From assembly GCF_900090265.1 (NCBI RefSeq), contig NZ_LT607752.1, positions 248,001 to 312,000 on the forward strand: 64,000 nt of DNA, written 5' to 3'. Positions 1 through 8,035 of this stretch are shown piece by piece (the first letter of the stretch is position 1; each line of letters opens with the position of its first letter). The notes below the pieces were generated by a model. The model worked only from the letters and a program-made list of their open reading frames with translations. It had not been told where the DNA came from and made no database searches. The position numbers and the translations under genes are program-made. The stretch comes from Micromonospora rifamycinica (GTDB taxonomy: Bacteria; Actinomycetota; Actinomycetes; Mycobacteriales; Micromonosporaceae).

Positions 1-44
1 GGGCAGTAACATACCGGCTGGTCGGAATAAATGAGGAGAAGGCC

Positions 45-1136
45 GTGAAGTTCGGAATCATGAACCTGTTCCCGGTGGCCGACGGCGCATCGGACCACCA
101 GGTGCTCCGGGAGAGCCTCGACGAGATCCAGCTGGCCGACGAGCTGGGCTTCGACTCGATCTGGCTCGCCGAGCACCACTTCTCGACGTACGGCATCCTC
201 GGCAGCCCGGTGAACTTCGGCATGGCCGTCGCCGAACGCACCCGGCAGATCACCATCGGTACCGCCGTCCTGGTGCTGCCGCTGCACCACCCGCTGCGGC
301 TGGCCGAGGACATCGCCGCCCTCGACGTGCTCAGCGGCGGGCGGGTCTCGATCGGCGTCGGACGCGGCTACCAGCCCGCCGAGTTCGCCGGCTTCGGCGT
401 CCCGCTGGCGGAGTCCAAGCAGCGCTACCAGGAGACGCTGGAGATCCTCCGGCTGGCGTTGTCGCAGGAGAACTTCTCCTACCACGGCGAGATCTTCCAC
501 TACGACGACGTGACCACCTACCCGAGGCCGTACACCCCCGGCGGGCCGCCCATCCTGCAGGGCACGGTCTCCCCGGAGAGCTTCCGGGAGCGGGGCGCGG
601 CCGGCGAGTCGATCATCACCTCACCCAACTTCACGCCGTTGGGCATCATGCAGAAGAACTTCGACCTCTACCGGCAGGGCATGCGGGAGAACGGCTTCGA
701 CATCTCCACCTACGACCTGCCCTTCATGCAGCAGGTCTGGTGCGGCGACGGCGAGGAGGGCCTGCGCGCGGCGGCCCAGGCGGCGATGAACTACTACAAG
801 TCCGTCGGCAAGGTCATCCCCGGCTCGGAGGACGCCATCGCCAAGGAGCGGTCCTACTACGCGGCCGTCGCCAAGAACATCGAACTGCTGACCCTGGAGC
901 AGACGCTCACCCACGGCGGCAACTTCGGCTCCGCCCAGCGGGTCATCGACACCATCGAGATGCTGCGCGAACAGCTCGGCATCAACCACTACATCGGCTG
1001 GCTGCGGATCCCGTCGCTGGACCGCAGGGCCGCGCTGCGCTCGATGGAGGAGTTCGCCGACAAGGTCATCCCGCACTTCCGCGCCCAGCAGCGGGCCGCC
1101 GACAGCGTGCCCACTCCCGCGGCGGTCGCCGGGTGA
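45..1136 (+). CDS. LLM class flavin/F420-dependent oxidoreductase (1 of 4)
   Basis: A 363-residue cytoplasmic TIM-barrel protein of the bacterial luciferase-like (LLM) superfamily, which uses reduced FMN or F420 for monooxygenation or hydride transfer. The sequence shows the family's opening strand (MKFGIMNLFPV), the LGFDSIWLAEHHF block near residue 35, and GGRVSIGVGRGYQPAEF near residue 97. The GTG start at 45 is chosen because AGGAGAAGG lies just upstream. The stop overlaps the next start by 4 nt (GTGA), so translation is coupled. It is the first visible gene of a seven-gene operon; more may lie before the window. The cofactor cannot be read from sequence, but an F420 reductase gene downstream favours F420 for at least some copies. 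Substrate unknown. Confidence 0.9.
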   Translation: MKFGIMNLFPVADGASDHQVLRESLDEIQLADELGFDSIWLAEHHFSTYGILGSPVNFGMAVAERTRQITIGTAVLVLPLHHPLRLAEDIAALDVLSGGRVSIGVGRGYQPAEFAGFGVPLAESKQRYQETLEILRLALSQENFSYHGEIFHYDDVTTYPRPYTPGGPPILQGTVSPESFRERGAAGESIITSPNFTPLGIMQKNFDLYRQGMRENGFDISTYDLPFMQQVWCGDGEEGLRAAAQAAMNYYKSVGKVIPGSEDAIAKERSYYAAVAKNIELLTLEQTLTHGGNFGSAQRVIDTIEMLREQLGINHYIGWLRIPSLDRRAALRSMEEFADKVIPHFRAQQRAADSVPTPAAVAG

Positions 1137-2134
1137 AGATCAGCTGCTTCCTGAGCGCCCAGTTCGACCCGTCGGCGTCGGCCACCGAGGGCGTCGACGG
1201 CGTACTGGCCCAGGCCGCCGCCGCCGAGGCGGCCGGCTTCCACGCCGTCTACCTCGGCCACCACTACCTGGCCCGGTCGGCGTTCGTCCAGCCGATCCCG
1301 CTGGCCGGCTACCTCGCCCACGCCACCTCCCGGGTCCGGATCGGGTTCGGGGTCCTGCTGGCCCCCCTGCTGAACCCGGTCGCGCTCGCCGAGGAGCTGG
1401 CCTCGCTCGACGTGCTCTGCGGTGGCCGGCTGACCGTCGGCATCGGTGCCGGCTACCGGCGGCGGGAGACCACCGCGTTCGGCGTCGCCTGGGAGGACCG
1501 GCTGCGGCGACTGCGGGAGTACGTGCCGATGCTGCGCTCGCTGTGGAACGGCGAGACGGTCGACGCCGCCGGTAGCTGGGGCGAGGTGCCCGGCGCGTCC
1601 CTGGCGCTGCGCCCGGTCCAGCCCGGTGGCCCACCACTGTGGATCGGCGCGTTCGCCGAACCGGCGATCCGCCGCGCCGCCCGGCTGGACGCCCCGTGGC
1701 TGATCGGCCCCAAGGGCGATGACGCCGAGCTGGCCCGGCTGCTCGGCATCTACCGGGCCGACCTGGCCGAGCGCGGCTTCGCGCTGGACCGGGAGTACCC
1801 GATGAGCCGCGAGGCGTACCTCGGCGACAGCTTCCCGGCGGCCGTCGCGGCCGTCCGCCCGCACCTGGAACGGCAGTACGCCGGCTACAAGTCCTGGGAC
1901 GACGCGCAGTCGCTCGACCTCGACCGGTACCTGGCCGAGGACTGCCTGGTCGGCTCGGCCGACGAGATCGTCGCCAAGCTGCGCCGCTGGGAGACCGAGC
2001 TGGGCATCACCGAGGTCTCGCTGCGCCACCAGTTCGTCGGCGCAGGCCAGGACGAGGCGATGGAGCAGCTCGCCCGCTTCGGCGCGGAGGTCATCCCGAG
2101 GCTCGCCGCGACCGCCCCCGGGGTGACCCGATGA
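1133..2134 (+). CDS. LLM class flavin/F420-dependent oxidoreductase (2 of 4)
   Basis: A 333-residue LLM-superfamily oxidoreductase. It has the AEAAGFHAVYLGHHYL block, an LDVLCGGRLTVGIGAGYRR cofactor-side segment near residue 95, and the C-terminal LVGSADEIVAKLRRW segment typical of the family. The start is the GTG at 1133, which overlaps the stop of the preceding gene; a longer in-frame reading exists upstream but lies wholly inside that gene. It is the most divergent of the four LLM paralogues here: an arginine pair replaces the usual acidic residue after GAGYR. The following gene starts inside its stop codon (ATGA). Substrate and exact reaction are not recognisable. Confidence 0.88.
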   Translation: MKISCFLSAQFDPSASATEGVDGVLAQAAAAEAAGFHAVYLGHHYLARSAFVQPIPLAGYLAHATSRVRIGFGVLLAPLLNPVALAEELASLDVLCGGRLTVGIGAGYRRRETTAFGVAWEDRLRRLREYVPMLRSLWNGETVDAAGSWGEVPGASLALRPVQPGGPPLWIGAFAEPAIRRAARLDAPWLIGPKGDDAELARLLGIYRADLAERGFALDREYPMSREAYLGDSFPAAVAAVRPHLERQYAGYKSWDDAQSLDLDRYLAEDCLVGSADEIVAKLRRWETELGITEVSLRHQFVGAGQDEAMEQLARFGAEVIPRLAATAPGVTR

Positions 2135-3870
2135 GCGCCGGCCGCCCGGTGGACGCGGGCCGCCCGGTGGACGCCGGTGGCCCAGCGGGCGCGGGCAACC
2201 TGGCCGGGGTCCTGGAGGGGCGGCGGGCCGACCGGGGCGACCTGCCCGGCCTGTACGGCGAGGACGGCCGGTCCTGGACGTTCGACCAGATCGACCTGCT
2301 CGCCGGGGGCGTCGCCGCCGCGCTGCGGGCCGAGGGGATCGGCCCCGGCGACCGGGTCGCCTGCTACCTGACCAACGGTCCCGAGATCGTGTTCCTGCTC
2401 TTCGGGGCCTGGAAGATCGGCGCGGTGCCGGTCACCGTCAGCAGCCTCTACAACGCCGCCGAACTGGCCGAGTCGGTGGCGAAGACCGCGCCCCGGCTGC
2501 TGCTGGTCGACGACCGCCGCCCGGACGTGGTCGCCGAGTTCCTCGCCGCCCGGCACGCCGCCCGGGGTGACGCCCGGGATGACGACCAGGCCGACGGCGG
2601 GGACGGCGCCCGGACCGCCGCCGACGGCACCGGGGCGGGTGACGTCGACGCCGGGCTCCCGGTCCGCTCGGTCGGTGCGCCGCTGGCCGGGGTGCCGGCG
2701 CTGCCCTGGCGGCGGGAGGTCCGGGTCGCCGGGGTCGACGTCGCGCCGGAGGCCGAAGCGTGCATCCTGTTCACCGGCGGCACCACCGGGCGGCCGAAGG
2801 CGGTCAGCGTCACCCACGGCGGGACGCGGGAGTCGCTGATGCGGCTGGCCCGGGTCACCACCGGCACCGGGGCCGAGGGCAGCGCCGCCCGCGACGCCCG
2901 CCCCAACCTCATCGCCCTGCCGCTGTTCCACAGCGGCGGCCAGCACGCGCTGCTGTTCGCGTACTTCGTCGGTCGGCCGGCGGTGGTGTGGGAACGCTTC
3001 GGCGTCGACCGGCTCGCCGACCTGATGGGACGGTTCGGGTTCGACAACCTCTTCCTGCTGCCCACCATGGTCTTCGACATCGTGCACGCCGAGCGGGACC
3101 TGCCGTTCGCCGGGGTCAGGTCGGTGCTGGTGGCCGGGCAGGCGATCTCCTGGCCGGTGCGGCGGGCGTTCGAGGAGCGCTACCGGGTGCCCATCCTGGT
3201 CAACTACGGCTCGACCGAGGCCGGACACATCGCCGGCTGGACAGGTCGGGACATGAAGGCCGGGCGGTGGAAGCCGGGCTCCGCCGGCCGGGTCTACCCG
3301 GGCGTCGAGCTGGAGATCCGCGACGACGCCGGCACCGCGCTGCCGTCCGGCGCGCAGGGCGAGGTGGTGGTCCGCTCCGCGTTGACCCGGGGGTACGTCG
3401 ACGACGCCGCGGCGTCGGCCGAGCTGGTCCGGGACGGCTGGGTGCACACCGGCGACATGGGCTACGTCGACGCCGACGGGGTGCTCTTCCTGGTCGGCCG
3501 CAAACGCGACATGATCAAGTGCGGTGGTTTCCAGGTCTGGCCCGAGGAGATCGAGGACGCACTGCGCGGACATCCGCTCGTGCAGGACGTCCGGGTGCTC
3601 GGCCGGCCGGACGACCGGCTGGGGGAGATCCCGGTGGCGCTGGTGGTCCGGGCGGCCGGGGGCGGGGTCTCCGACACCGACCTGGCCGGGCAGCTCGTGG
3701 CGTACGCCCGGGAACGGCTGGCCCACTTCAAGGCCCCCCGGCGGATCGAGTTCGTGCCCGCCCTGGAACGCAGCGCCACCGGCAAGATCAGCCGCGTAGC
3801 GGCCCCCCTGCCGGAGGCGGGCGAGATCAGCCGCGTAGCGGCCCTGTCGCAGGGAGGCGAAGGTCGATGA
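2131..3870 (+). CDS. Acyl/aryl-CoA synthetase, adenylate-forming enzyme
   Basis: A 579-residue class I adenylate-forming (ANL) enzyme expected to activate a carboxylic acid to acyl-AMP and then acyl-CoA. Core motifs are present in order: FTGGTTGRPK (A3, near residue 214), NYGSTEAGH (A5, near 355), HTGDMGYVDADG (A7), GRKRDMIKCGGFQVWPEEIE (A8 hinge) and ATGKISR with the catalytic A10 lysine near residue 552. Oddities: a 39-bp tandem duplication repeats the ISRVAA end, the second copy carrying Glu where the catalytic Lys stands, and an 18-bp duplication repeats GRPVDA at the N-terminus. Coupled by ATGA overlaps on both sides, so it probably loads the substrate that the LLM enzymes and hydratase act on. 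Substrate unknown. Confidence 0.9.
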   Translation: MSAGRPVDAGRPVDAGGPAGAGNLAGVLEGRRADRGDLPGLYGEDGRSWTFDQIDLLAGGVAAALRAEGIGPGDRVACYLTNGPEIVFLLFGAWKIGAVPVTVSSLYNAAELAESVAKTAPRLLLVDDRRPDVVAEFLAARHAARGDARDDDQADGGDGARTAADGTGAGDVDAGLPVRSVGAPLAGVPALPWRREVRVAGVDVAPEAEACILFTGGTTGRPKAVSVTHGGTRESLMRLARVTTGTGAEGSAARDARPNLIALPLFHSGGQHALLFAYFVGRPAVVWERFGVDRLADLMGRFGFDNLFLLPTMVFDIVHAERDLPFAGVRSVLVAGQAISWPVRRAFEERYRVPILVNYGSTEAGHIAGWTGRDMKAGRWKPGSAGRVYPGVELEIRDDAGTALPSGAQGEVVVRSALTRGYVDDAAASAELVRDGWVHTGDMGYVDADGVLFLVGRKRDMIKCGGFQVWPEEIEDALRGHPLVQDVRVLGRPDDRLGEIPVALVVRAAGGGVSDTDLAGQLVAYARERLAHFKAPRRIEFVPALERSATGKISRVAAPLPEAGEISRVAALSQGGEGR

Positions 3871-4859
3871 GGTTCGGCATCATGGCGTCGCACCAGTACC
3901 CGCCCGGCGACGACCTCGGCAGGCACCTCGACGACCTGTTCGGCACCGTCGAGCTGGCCGCCGAGCTGGGCTACGACTCGGTGTGGACGATCAACCACTT
4001 CCAGTCCAACCTGGCCACCCCGCAGCCCATCTCGATGCTGGCGAGCCTGATCCCGCGCTCCGGGGACATGCTGCTCGGCACCGGCATCCTGCTGCTGCCG
4101 ATGTTCCACCCGGTGCACGTCGCCGAGGAGTTCGCCACCCTGGACCACCTCTCCGGCGGCCGGGTGGTGCTCGGCGTCGGGGCCGGCTACCGGGAGAACG
4201 AGTTCGCCGCCTTCGGCGTCGACCCGGAGAGCCGGTTCCGTCGCTTCGACGAGAGCCTGCGCCTGATCCGGGCACTGTGGACCGGTAGGCCGGTGACCCA
4301 CGACGGGGAGTTCTATCCGCAGGTCGACGCCACCATCGGCATCCCGCCGCTGACCCCCGGCGGCCCGCCGATCTGGATCGGCGCGGGCGGCAGGAAGGCG
4401 GTCCGCCGGGCGGCCCGGCTCGGCGACGCCTGGTACGCCCCGGGCAACTCCCCGAGCCGCCGGTTCCTGCCCGAGCACCTGGCCGTCTACAACGAGGCGC
4501 TGGCCGAGTACGGCCGGGATCCGGCGACGGTGCAGCGGCCCGTCGGCGTCGAGCTGTACTGCGCGCCGAGCACCGAACAGGCCGTCGCGGAGGCGTTGCC
4601 GCACGCCCGGGTCGAGTACTCGACCTACGCCGAGTACCCGGCGCTGCGCTGGCAGCGCGACCGCTTCGACGACCTGGTCCGTAACACCCTGCTGCTTGGC
4701 TCGCCCGAGTTCCTCGTCGAGCGGATCTCCGCCCTGCGGGACCTGGGATTCGACCACCTCATCTTCCGTCCCGGGTGGCTCGGCATGCCGACCGACAAGC
4801 TCCGCGCCTCGCTGCGGCTGTTCGCCGCCGAGGTGATCCCCGCCTTCCGTACCACCTGA
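3867..4859 (+). CDS. LLM class flavin/F420-dependent oxidoreductase (3 of 4)
   Basis: A 330-residue LLM-superfamily oxidoreductase. Recognisable segments are MRFGIMASHQYPPGDD at the start, ELGYDSVWTINHF, GGRVVLGVGAGYRENEFAAFGV near residue 100, and GGPPIWIGAGGRKAVRRAARLGDAW near residue 163. The ATG at 3867 is chosen because AGGGAGGCGAAGG precedes it and it overlaps the synthetase stop as ATGA. It closely resembles the fourth copy at 5856 (both share the QYxPGDDLGR segment and the PQP-S/L-LS region), suggesting a duplication or a two-component pair. Likely FMN- or F420-dependent; the reaction is unknown. Confidence 0.9.
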   Translation: MRFGIMASHQYPPGDDLGRHLDDLFGTVELAAELGYDSVWTINHFQSNLATPQPISMLASLIPRSGDMLLGTGILLLPMFHPVHVAEEFATLDHLSGGRVVLGVGAGYRENEFAAFGVDPESRFRRFDESLRLIRALWTGRPVTHDGEFYPQVDATIGIPPLTPGGPPIWIGAGGRKAVRRAARLGDAWYAPGNSPSRRFLPEHLAVYNEALAEYGRDPATVQRPVGVELYCAPSTEQAVAEALPHARVEYSTYAEYPALRWQRDRFDDLVRNTLLLGSPEFLVERISALRDLGFDHLIFRPGWLGMPTDKLRASLRLFAAEVIPAFRTT

Positions 4860-4874
4860 CCTAAGGAACCCGCC

Positions 4875-5846
4875 GTGAAGAAGACCGAAGCCGAACTGCT
4901 GGAGAACCAGTGGGACGTCGAGAACATGGAGGTCGACCCCGAGGTCCTGGCGAAGTACGTCCGCTACCACGTCGACGAGGAGCGGGCCGTCGCCACCATC
5001 ACCTTCGACCGTCCCGAGCGGCTCAACGCCATTCCGGTGGCCGCCTTCGAGCGCGTCGGTGACCTGGTGAAGGAGGCCGAGACCGACGACCGGGTCAAGG
5101 TCATCGTGTTCACCGGCGAGGGGGAGCACTTCGGCACCGGCGCGGACGCCGCCGAACTCGGCCACTACATCGGCTACCGGACCGGCACCGACAAGGCGTC
5201 CCGGCGTCGACCCGCCCAGCGCCAGCGCATCCTGCCGGACCGCAACGTGCTCAGCTCCGGCTTCACCCGGCCGATCATCGAGTCGCTCAAGGCGACCATC
5301 TGTCAGGTACAGGGCTACTGCTACGGCGGGCACTTCCAGATCGCGCTCTCCGCCGACATCGTCATCGCCTCCCCGGACGCCCGGTTCACCCACCCGGCGT
5401 TCCGCTACCTCGGCCCCGCCCCGCAGGACATGTACCACTGGATCGAGAAGGTCGGCCTGACCACGATGAAGGACGTCATGCTCACCATGCGGGCGATCGG
5501 CGCCGAGGAGGGCGAGCGCAAGGGTCTGGTCACCAAGGTCGTCCCGCGTGACGAACTCCAGAAGTGGGTCGACGACTACGCCGACGCGATCGCGGTGATG
5601 CCGCTGGACTCGCTGATGATGGGCAAGTCGATGATGCAGGTGGTGATGGAGGCCCGGGGCAAGGGCCTCGGCGCGATGACCGGCTGGGTCGGGCACGGCT
5701 GGGCCACCAACGTCAGCTTCGCCGACGGCGACTGGAACTTCCTCAAGGAGCGCCGGGAGAAGGGCATCGGGCAGGCGCTGGCCGACCGGGACCGGCTCGT
5801 CGCACCCTACTTCCGGCTCAGCGACAGCCGGTCGCGGGAAGAGTAG
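4875..5846 (+). CDS. Enoyl-CoA hydratase/isomerase family protein
   Basis: A 323-residue crotonase-fold protein, somewhat longer than the usual ~260 residues because of an N-terminal extension of about 35 residues and an insert after the oxyanion-hole strand. The segment VIVFTGEGEHFGTGADAAEL near residue 75 matches the first oxyanion-hole region, and CQVQGYCYGGHFQIALSADIVIA near residue 142 the second. The canonical catalytic Glu pair is not obvious, so hydration, isomerisation or C-C bond cleavage are all possible. The GTG start has AAGGAA upstream and lies 15 nt after the previous gene. Its place in the operon suggests it acts on the CoA thioester made by the synthetase. Confidence 0.85.
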   Translation: MKKTEAELLENQWDVENMEVDPEVLAKYVRYHVDEERAVATITFDRPERLNAIPVAAFERVGDLVKEAETDDRVKVIVFTGEGEHFGTGADAAELGHYIGYRTGTDKASRRRPAQRQRILPDRNVLSSGFTRPIIESLKATICQVQGYCYGGHFQIALSADIVIASPDARFTHPAFRYLGPAPQDMYHWIEKVGLTTMKDVMLTMRAIGAEEGERKGLVTKVVPRDELQKWVDDYADAIAVMPLDSLMMGKSMMQVVMEARGKGLGAMTGWVGHGWATNVSFADGDWNFLKERREKGIGQALADRDRLVAPYFRLSDSRSREE

Positions 5847-5855
5847 GCGACCGGC

Positions 5856-6839
5856 GTGAGGTTCGGCATCCTGCTCGACCACCAGTACGCCCCCGGCGAC
5901 GACCTGGGCCGCCGGATCGGGGAGACCGTCGAGTACGTCCAGCACGTCCGCGACCTGGGCTACGACTCGGTCTTCGGCATCCACCACTACCTGTCGTCGC
6001 TGCGCACCCCGCAGCCGCTGCCGCTGTTGAGCCGGCTGATCGACCACTCCGGGACGATGCAGCTCGGCACCGGCATCCTCATCCTGCCGCTGGGCCACCC
6101 GGTGCACTGGGCCGAGGAGATCGCCACCATCGACCAGATGTCCGGTGGCCGGTTCGTCCTCGGCATCGGCTCCGGCTACCGGGACGACGAGTTCGCCTCG
6201 TTCGGCATCGAACGGCGGACCCGGGTGTCCCGGATGAACGAGGCGCTCGCCGTGATGCAGCGGCTGTGGACCGGGGAGCCGGTGCACCACGAGGGCAAGC
6301 ACTTCACCCTGGACGGGGTGCGGTGCAGCGTGCTGCCGGTGCAGCGCCCGCATCCGCCGGTCTGGGTGGGCGCCAACGGCCCGACCGGCATCGCCCGGAT
6401 CGCCCGGCAGGGGTTGCCCTGGCTGGCCCCGTCCAACGTGCGCCGCAACTGGGCCGTCGGCAACCTGGCCGACTACCGCGAGCAGCGGCGGGCCGCCGGC
6501 TTCGACGAGCGGGACGCGGTCTTCCCCATCCACCGGGACCTCTGCGTGGCCGACTCCGCCGACGCCGCGTTCGCCGTCGCCGGTGACGCGGTGAGACGCT
6601 CCTACGGCGAGTACGTCCAGTACGGCATGGACTTCTTCGAGTCCCAGTGGGACGCCATCAAGGAGAAGGCACTCTTCTTCGGCTCGCCCGACGACATCGC
6701 CGCGAAGATCCGGGACTTCGCCGACGCCGGCTTCAATCACTTCGTGTTCCGCGCCCAGTGGCTCGGCCTGCCGATCGAACGGTCCATCGAGATCGTCGAG
6801 CGGTTCGCCCGCGAGGTGATGCCGAGGTTCCGCACATGA
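5856..6839 (+). CDS. LLM class flavin/F420-dependent oxidoreductase (4 of 4)
   Basis: A 327-residue LLM-superfamily oxidoreductase with MRFGILLDHQYAPGDDLGRR at the start, DLGYDSVFGIHHYL, and GGRFVLGIGSGYRDDEFASFGI near residue 98. The GTG start lies 9 nt after the hydratase stop, and the stop overlaps the next gene's ATG by 4 nt. It is the closest relative of the copy at 3867. The C-terminal FGSPDDIAAKIRDFADAGFNHFVFRAQWLGLP block is nearly parallel in both and covers the region that in the family contributes to dimer and cofactor contacts. Cofactor and substrate are not determined by the sequence. Confidence 0.9.
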   Translation: MRFGILLDHQYAPGDDLGRRIGETVEYVQHVRDLGYDSVFGIHHYLSSLRTPQPLPLLSRLIDHSGTMQLGTGILILPLGHPVHWAEEIATIDQMSGGRFVLGIGSGYRDDEFASFGIERRTRVSRMNEALAVMQRLWTGEPVHHEGKHFTLDGVRCSVLPVQRPHPPVWVGANGPTGIARIARQGLPWLAPSNVRRNWAVGNLADYREQRRAAGFDERDAVFPIHRDLCVADSADAAFAVAGDAVRRSYGEYVQYGMDFFESQWDAIKEKALFFGSPDDIAAKIRDFADAGFNHFVFRAQWLGLPIERSIEIVERFAREVMPRFRT

Positions 6840-7171
6840 GGATCGGCCACGTGATCGTCCCCGCCGACGACCTGGACGCCCAGCTCGCCTTCTACACCTC
6901 GCTCGGGCTCACCGTGCGGTTCCGCGACGGCGACCGCTACGCCGCCGTCACCGACGGCACGGTGACCCTGGGCCTCGCCGACGCCTCCCAGCAACCCGTC
7001 GCCGGCCGCACCGTGCTCAGCATCCAGGTCGACGATCTGGACTCCTGCGTCGCCCGCCTGGTCGCCGCCGGTGCCACCGCCACCGACCCGGTGACCGGCC
7101 CCCACGAACGCCGCGTCCTGGTCACCGACCCCGCCGGCAACCCCCTCACCCTCTACCAACCCCACCCCTGA
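6836..7171 (+). CDS. VOC (glyoxalase/bleomycin-resistance) family protein
   Basis: A 111-residue single-module vicinal-oxygen-chelate protein (beta-alpha-beta-beta-beta twice). It has GHVIVPADDLDAQLAFYTSLGL at the N-terminus and VTDPAGNPLTLYQP at the C-terminus. The first metal-ligand His (residue 4) is present, but the usual C-terminal Glu is replaced in LTLY, so catalysis by a classical metal centre is uncertain; binding or epimerase-like roles remain open. The ATG overlaps the preceding stop (ATGA), marking it as the last gene of the LLM operon. The DNA after its stop becomes almost pure C and A for about 60 bases. Confidence 0.85.
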   Translation: MRIGHVIVPADDLDAQLAFYTSLGLTVRFRDGDRYAAVTDGTVTLGLADASQQPVAGRTVLSIQVDDLDSCVARLVAAGATATDPVTGPHERRVLVTDPAGNPLTLYQPHP

Positions 7172-7356
7172 CCCCCACCCCCCACCCCCACCCCCCACCC
7201 CCCCACCCCGCCTGCTCCCCACCCCACCCCGCCCCGTCCGCCCCCGGTGATCAAGAGGTTTGCGCCACTTTGAAGATCAATCCTGGCGTTTTCCTCTTGA
7301 TCACCGGGGCGATTCCGGGGGCGAGGGGGCGGGGGAGGGGGAGGGGAGAGGTGGGG
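7172..7356. repeat. Composite intergenic palindrome element, copy 1
   Basis: The gap between the VOC gene and the F420 reductase holds a C-rich tract (about 7172-7243), a perfect 17-bp inverted repeat (7242-7258 with 7293-7309, core GGTGATCAAGAGG/CCTCTTGATCACC), and a G-rich tract (about 7305-7356) with at least four runs of four or more G. Inside the arms CGCCA (7263-7267) also pairs with TGGCG (7284-7288). Two further copies occur at about 35605-35850 and 50920-51130. No protein is encoded. It could act as a terminator for the LLM operon, but no T-run follows the hairpin. Confidence 0.8.
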
Positions 7357-7378
7357 GCGAGATGAGAAGGAGACTGAT

Positions 7379-8035
7379 GTGAGTGAAGGGCTGCGGGGCC
7401 GGACGGTCGGCGTGCTCGGGGGGACGGGGCCGCAGGGGCGGGGCCTCGCCCGGCGCTTCGGCGCGGCCGGGTTGGACGTCGTGCTGGGGTCGCGGGACGC
7501 CGGGCGGGCGCGGGAGACGGCCGCCGGGCTGCCCGGTCGGGTCCGGGGCGGCTCGAACGCCGAGGCCGCCGCCGAGGGCGACATCGTGCTGGTCGCCGTG
7601 CCCTGGGCCGGGCACGCCGAGCTGCTCACCGCGCTCGCCCCGGTGCTGGCCGGGAAGATCGTGGTCGACTGTGTGAACCCGCTCGGCTTCGACCAGCAGG
7701 GCGCCTACGCCCTGGCCGTCGAGGAGGGCTCCGCCGCCCAGCAGGCCGCCGCGATCCTGACCGGTGCCCGGGTGGTGGCCGCGTTCCACCATGTCTCCGC
7801 CGTACTCCTGGAGGACCCGGAGCTGCCGGCGGTCGACACCGACGTGCTGGTGCTCGGCGACGACCGCGAGGCCACCGACGTGGTCCGGGAACTCGCCGCC
7901 ACGATCCCGGGCGTCCGGGGTGTCTACGGCGGACGGCTGCGCAACGCGCACCAGGTGGAGGCGTTCACCGCCAACCTCATCTCGGTCAACCGCCGCTACC
8001 GGGCGCACGCGGGCCTGCGGATCACCGACGTGTGA
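7379..8035 (+). CDS. npdG: NADPH-dependent F420 reductase (F420:NADP oxidoreductase)
   Basis: A 218-residue Rossmann-fold enzyme that exchanges hydride between NADPH and coenzyme F420, supplying reduced F420 in the cytoplasm. The N-terminal GVLGGTGPQGRGLARRF motif (residues 10-26) and LGSRD are characteristic of the Fno/NpdG family, followed by DIVLVAVPWAGH, VVDCVNPLGF and VVAAFHHVSA in the family order. The length matches. The GTG start at 7379 has AAGGAGA upstream. It lies about 200 bp after the LLM operon, separated by the palindrome element, so it may have its own promoter, but its presence beside four LLM enzymes suggests F420-linked chemistry. Confidence 0.9.
   Translation: MSEGLRGRTVGVLGGTGPQGRGLARRFGAAGLDVVLGSRDAGRARETAAGLPGRVRGGSNAEAAAEGDIVLVAVPWAGHAELLTALAPVLAGKIVVDCVNPLGFDQQGAYALAVEEGSAAQQAAAILTGARVVAAFHHVSAVLLEDPELPAVDTDVLVLGDDREATDVVRELAATIPGVRGVYGGRLRNAHQVEAFTANLISVNRRYRAHAGLRITDV

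Noticed and set aside
1..44. A gene end or promoter at the extreme left edge
   Set aside because: The first 44 bases contain only the ribosome binding site of the first LLM gene; whatever lies before cannot be judged.
3462..6740. A minus-strand open frame of 1092 codons opposite the LLM operon
   Set aside because: It is antisense to five well-supported genes, its translation is low-complexity Ala/Gly/Arg/Pro with no motif, and long antisense frames are expected at this GC content. The same argument removes the many other long opposite-strand frames.
7172..7356. Treating the palindrome elements as ordinary rho-independent terminators
   Set aside because: No T-run follows any of the three hairpins, and the conserved arm sequence and flanking tracts are more specific than a terminator requires. 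A terminator role remains possible but does not explain the conservation.
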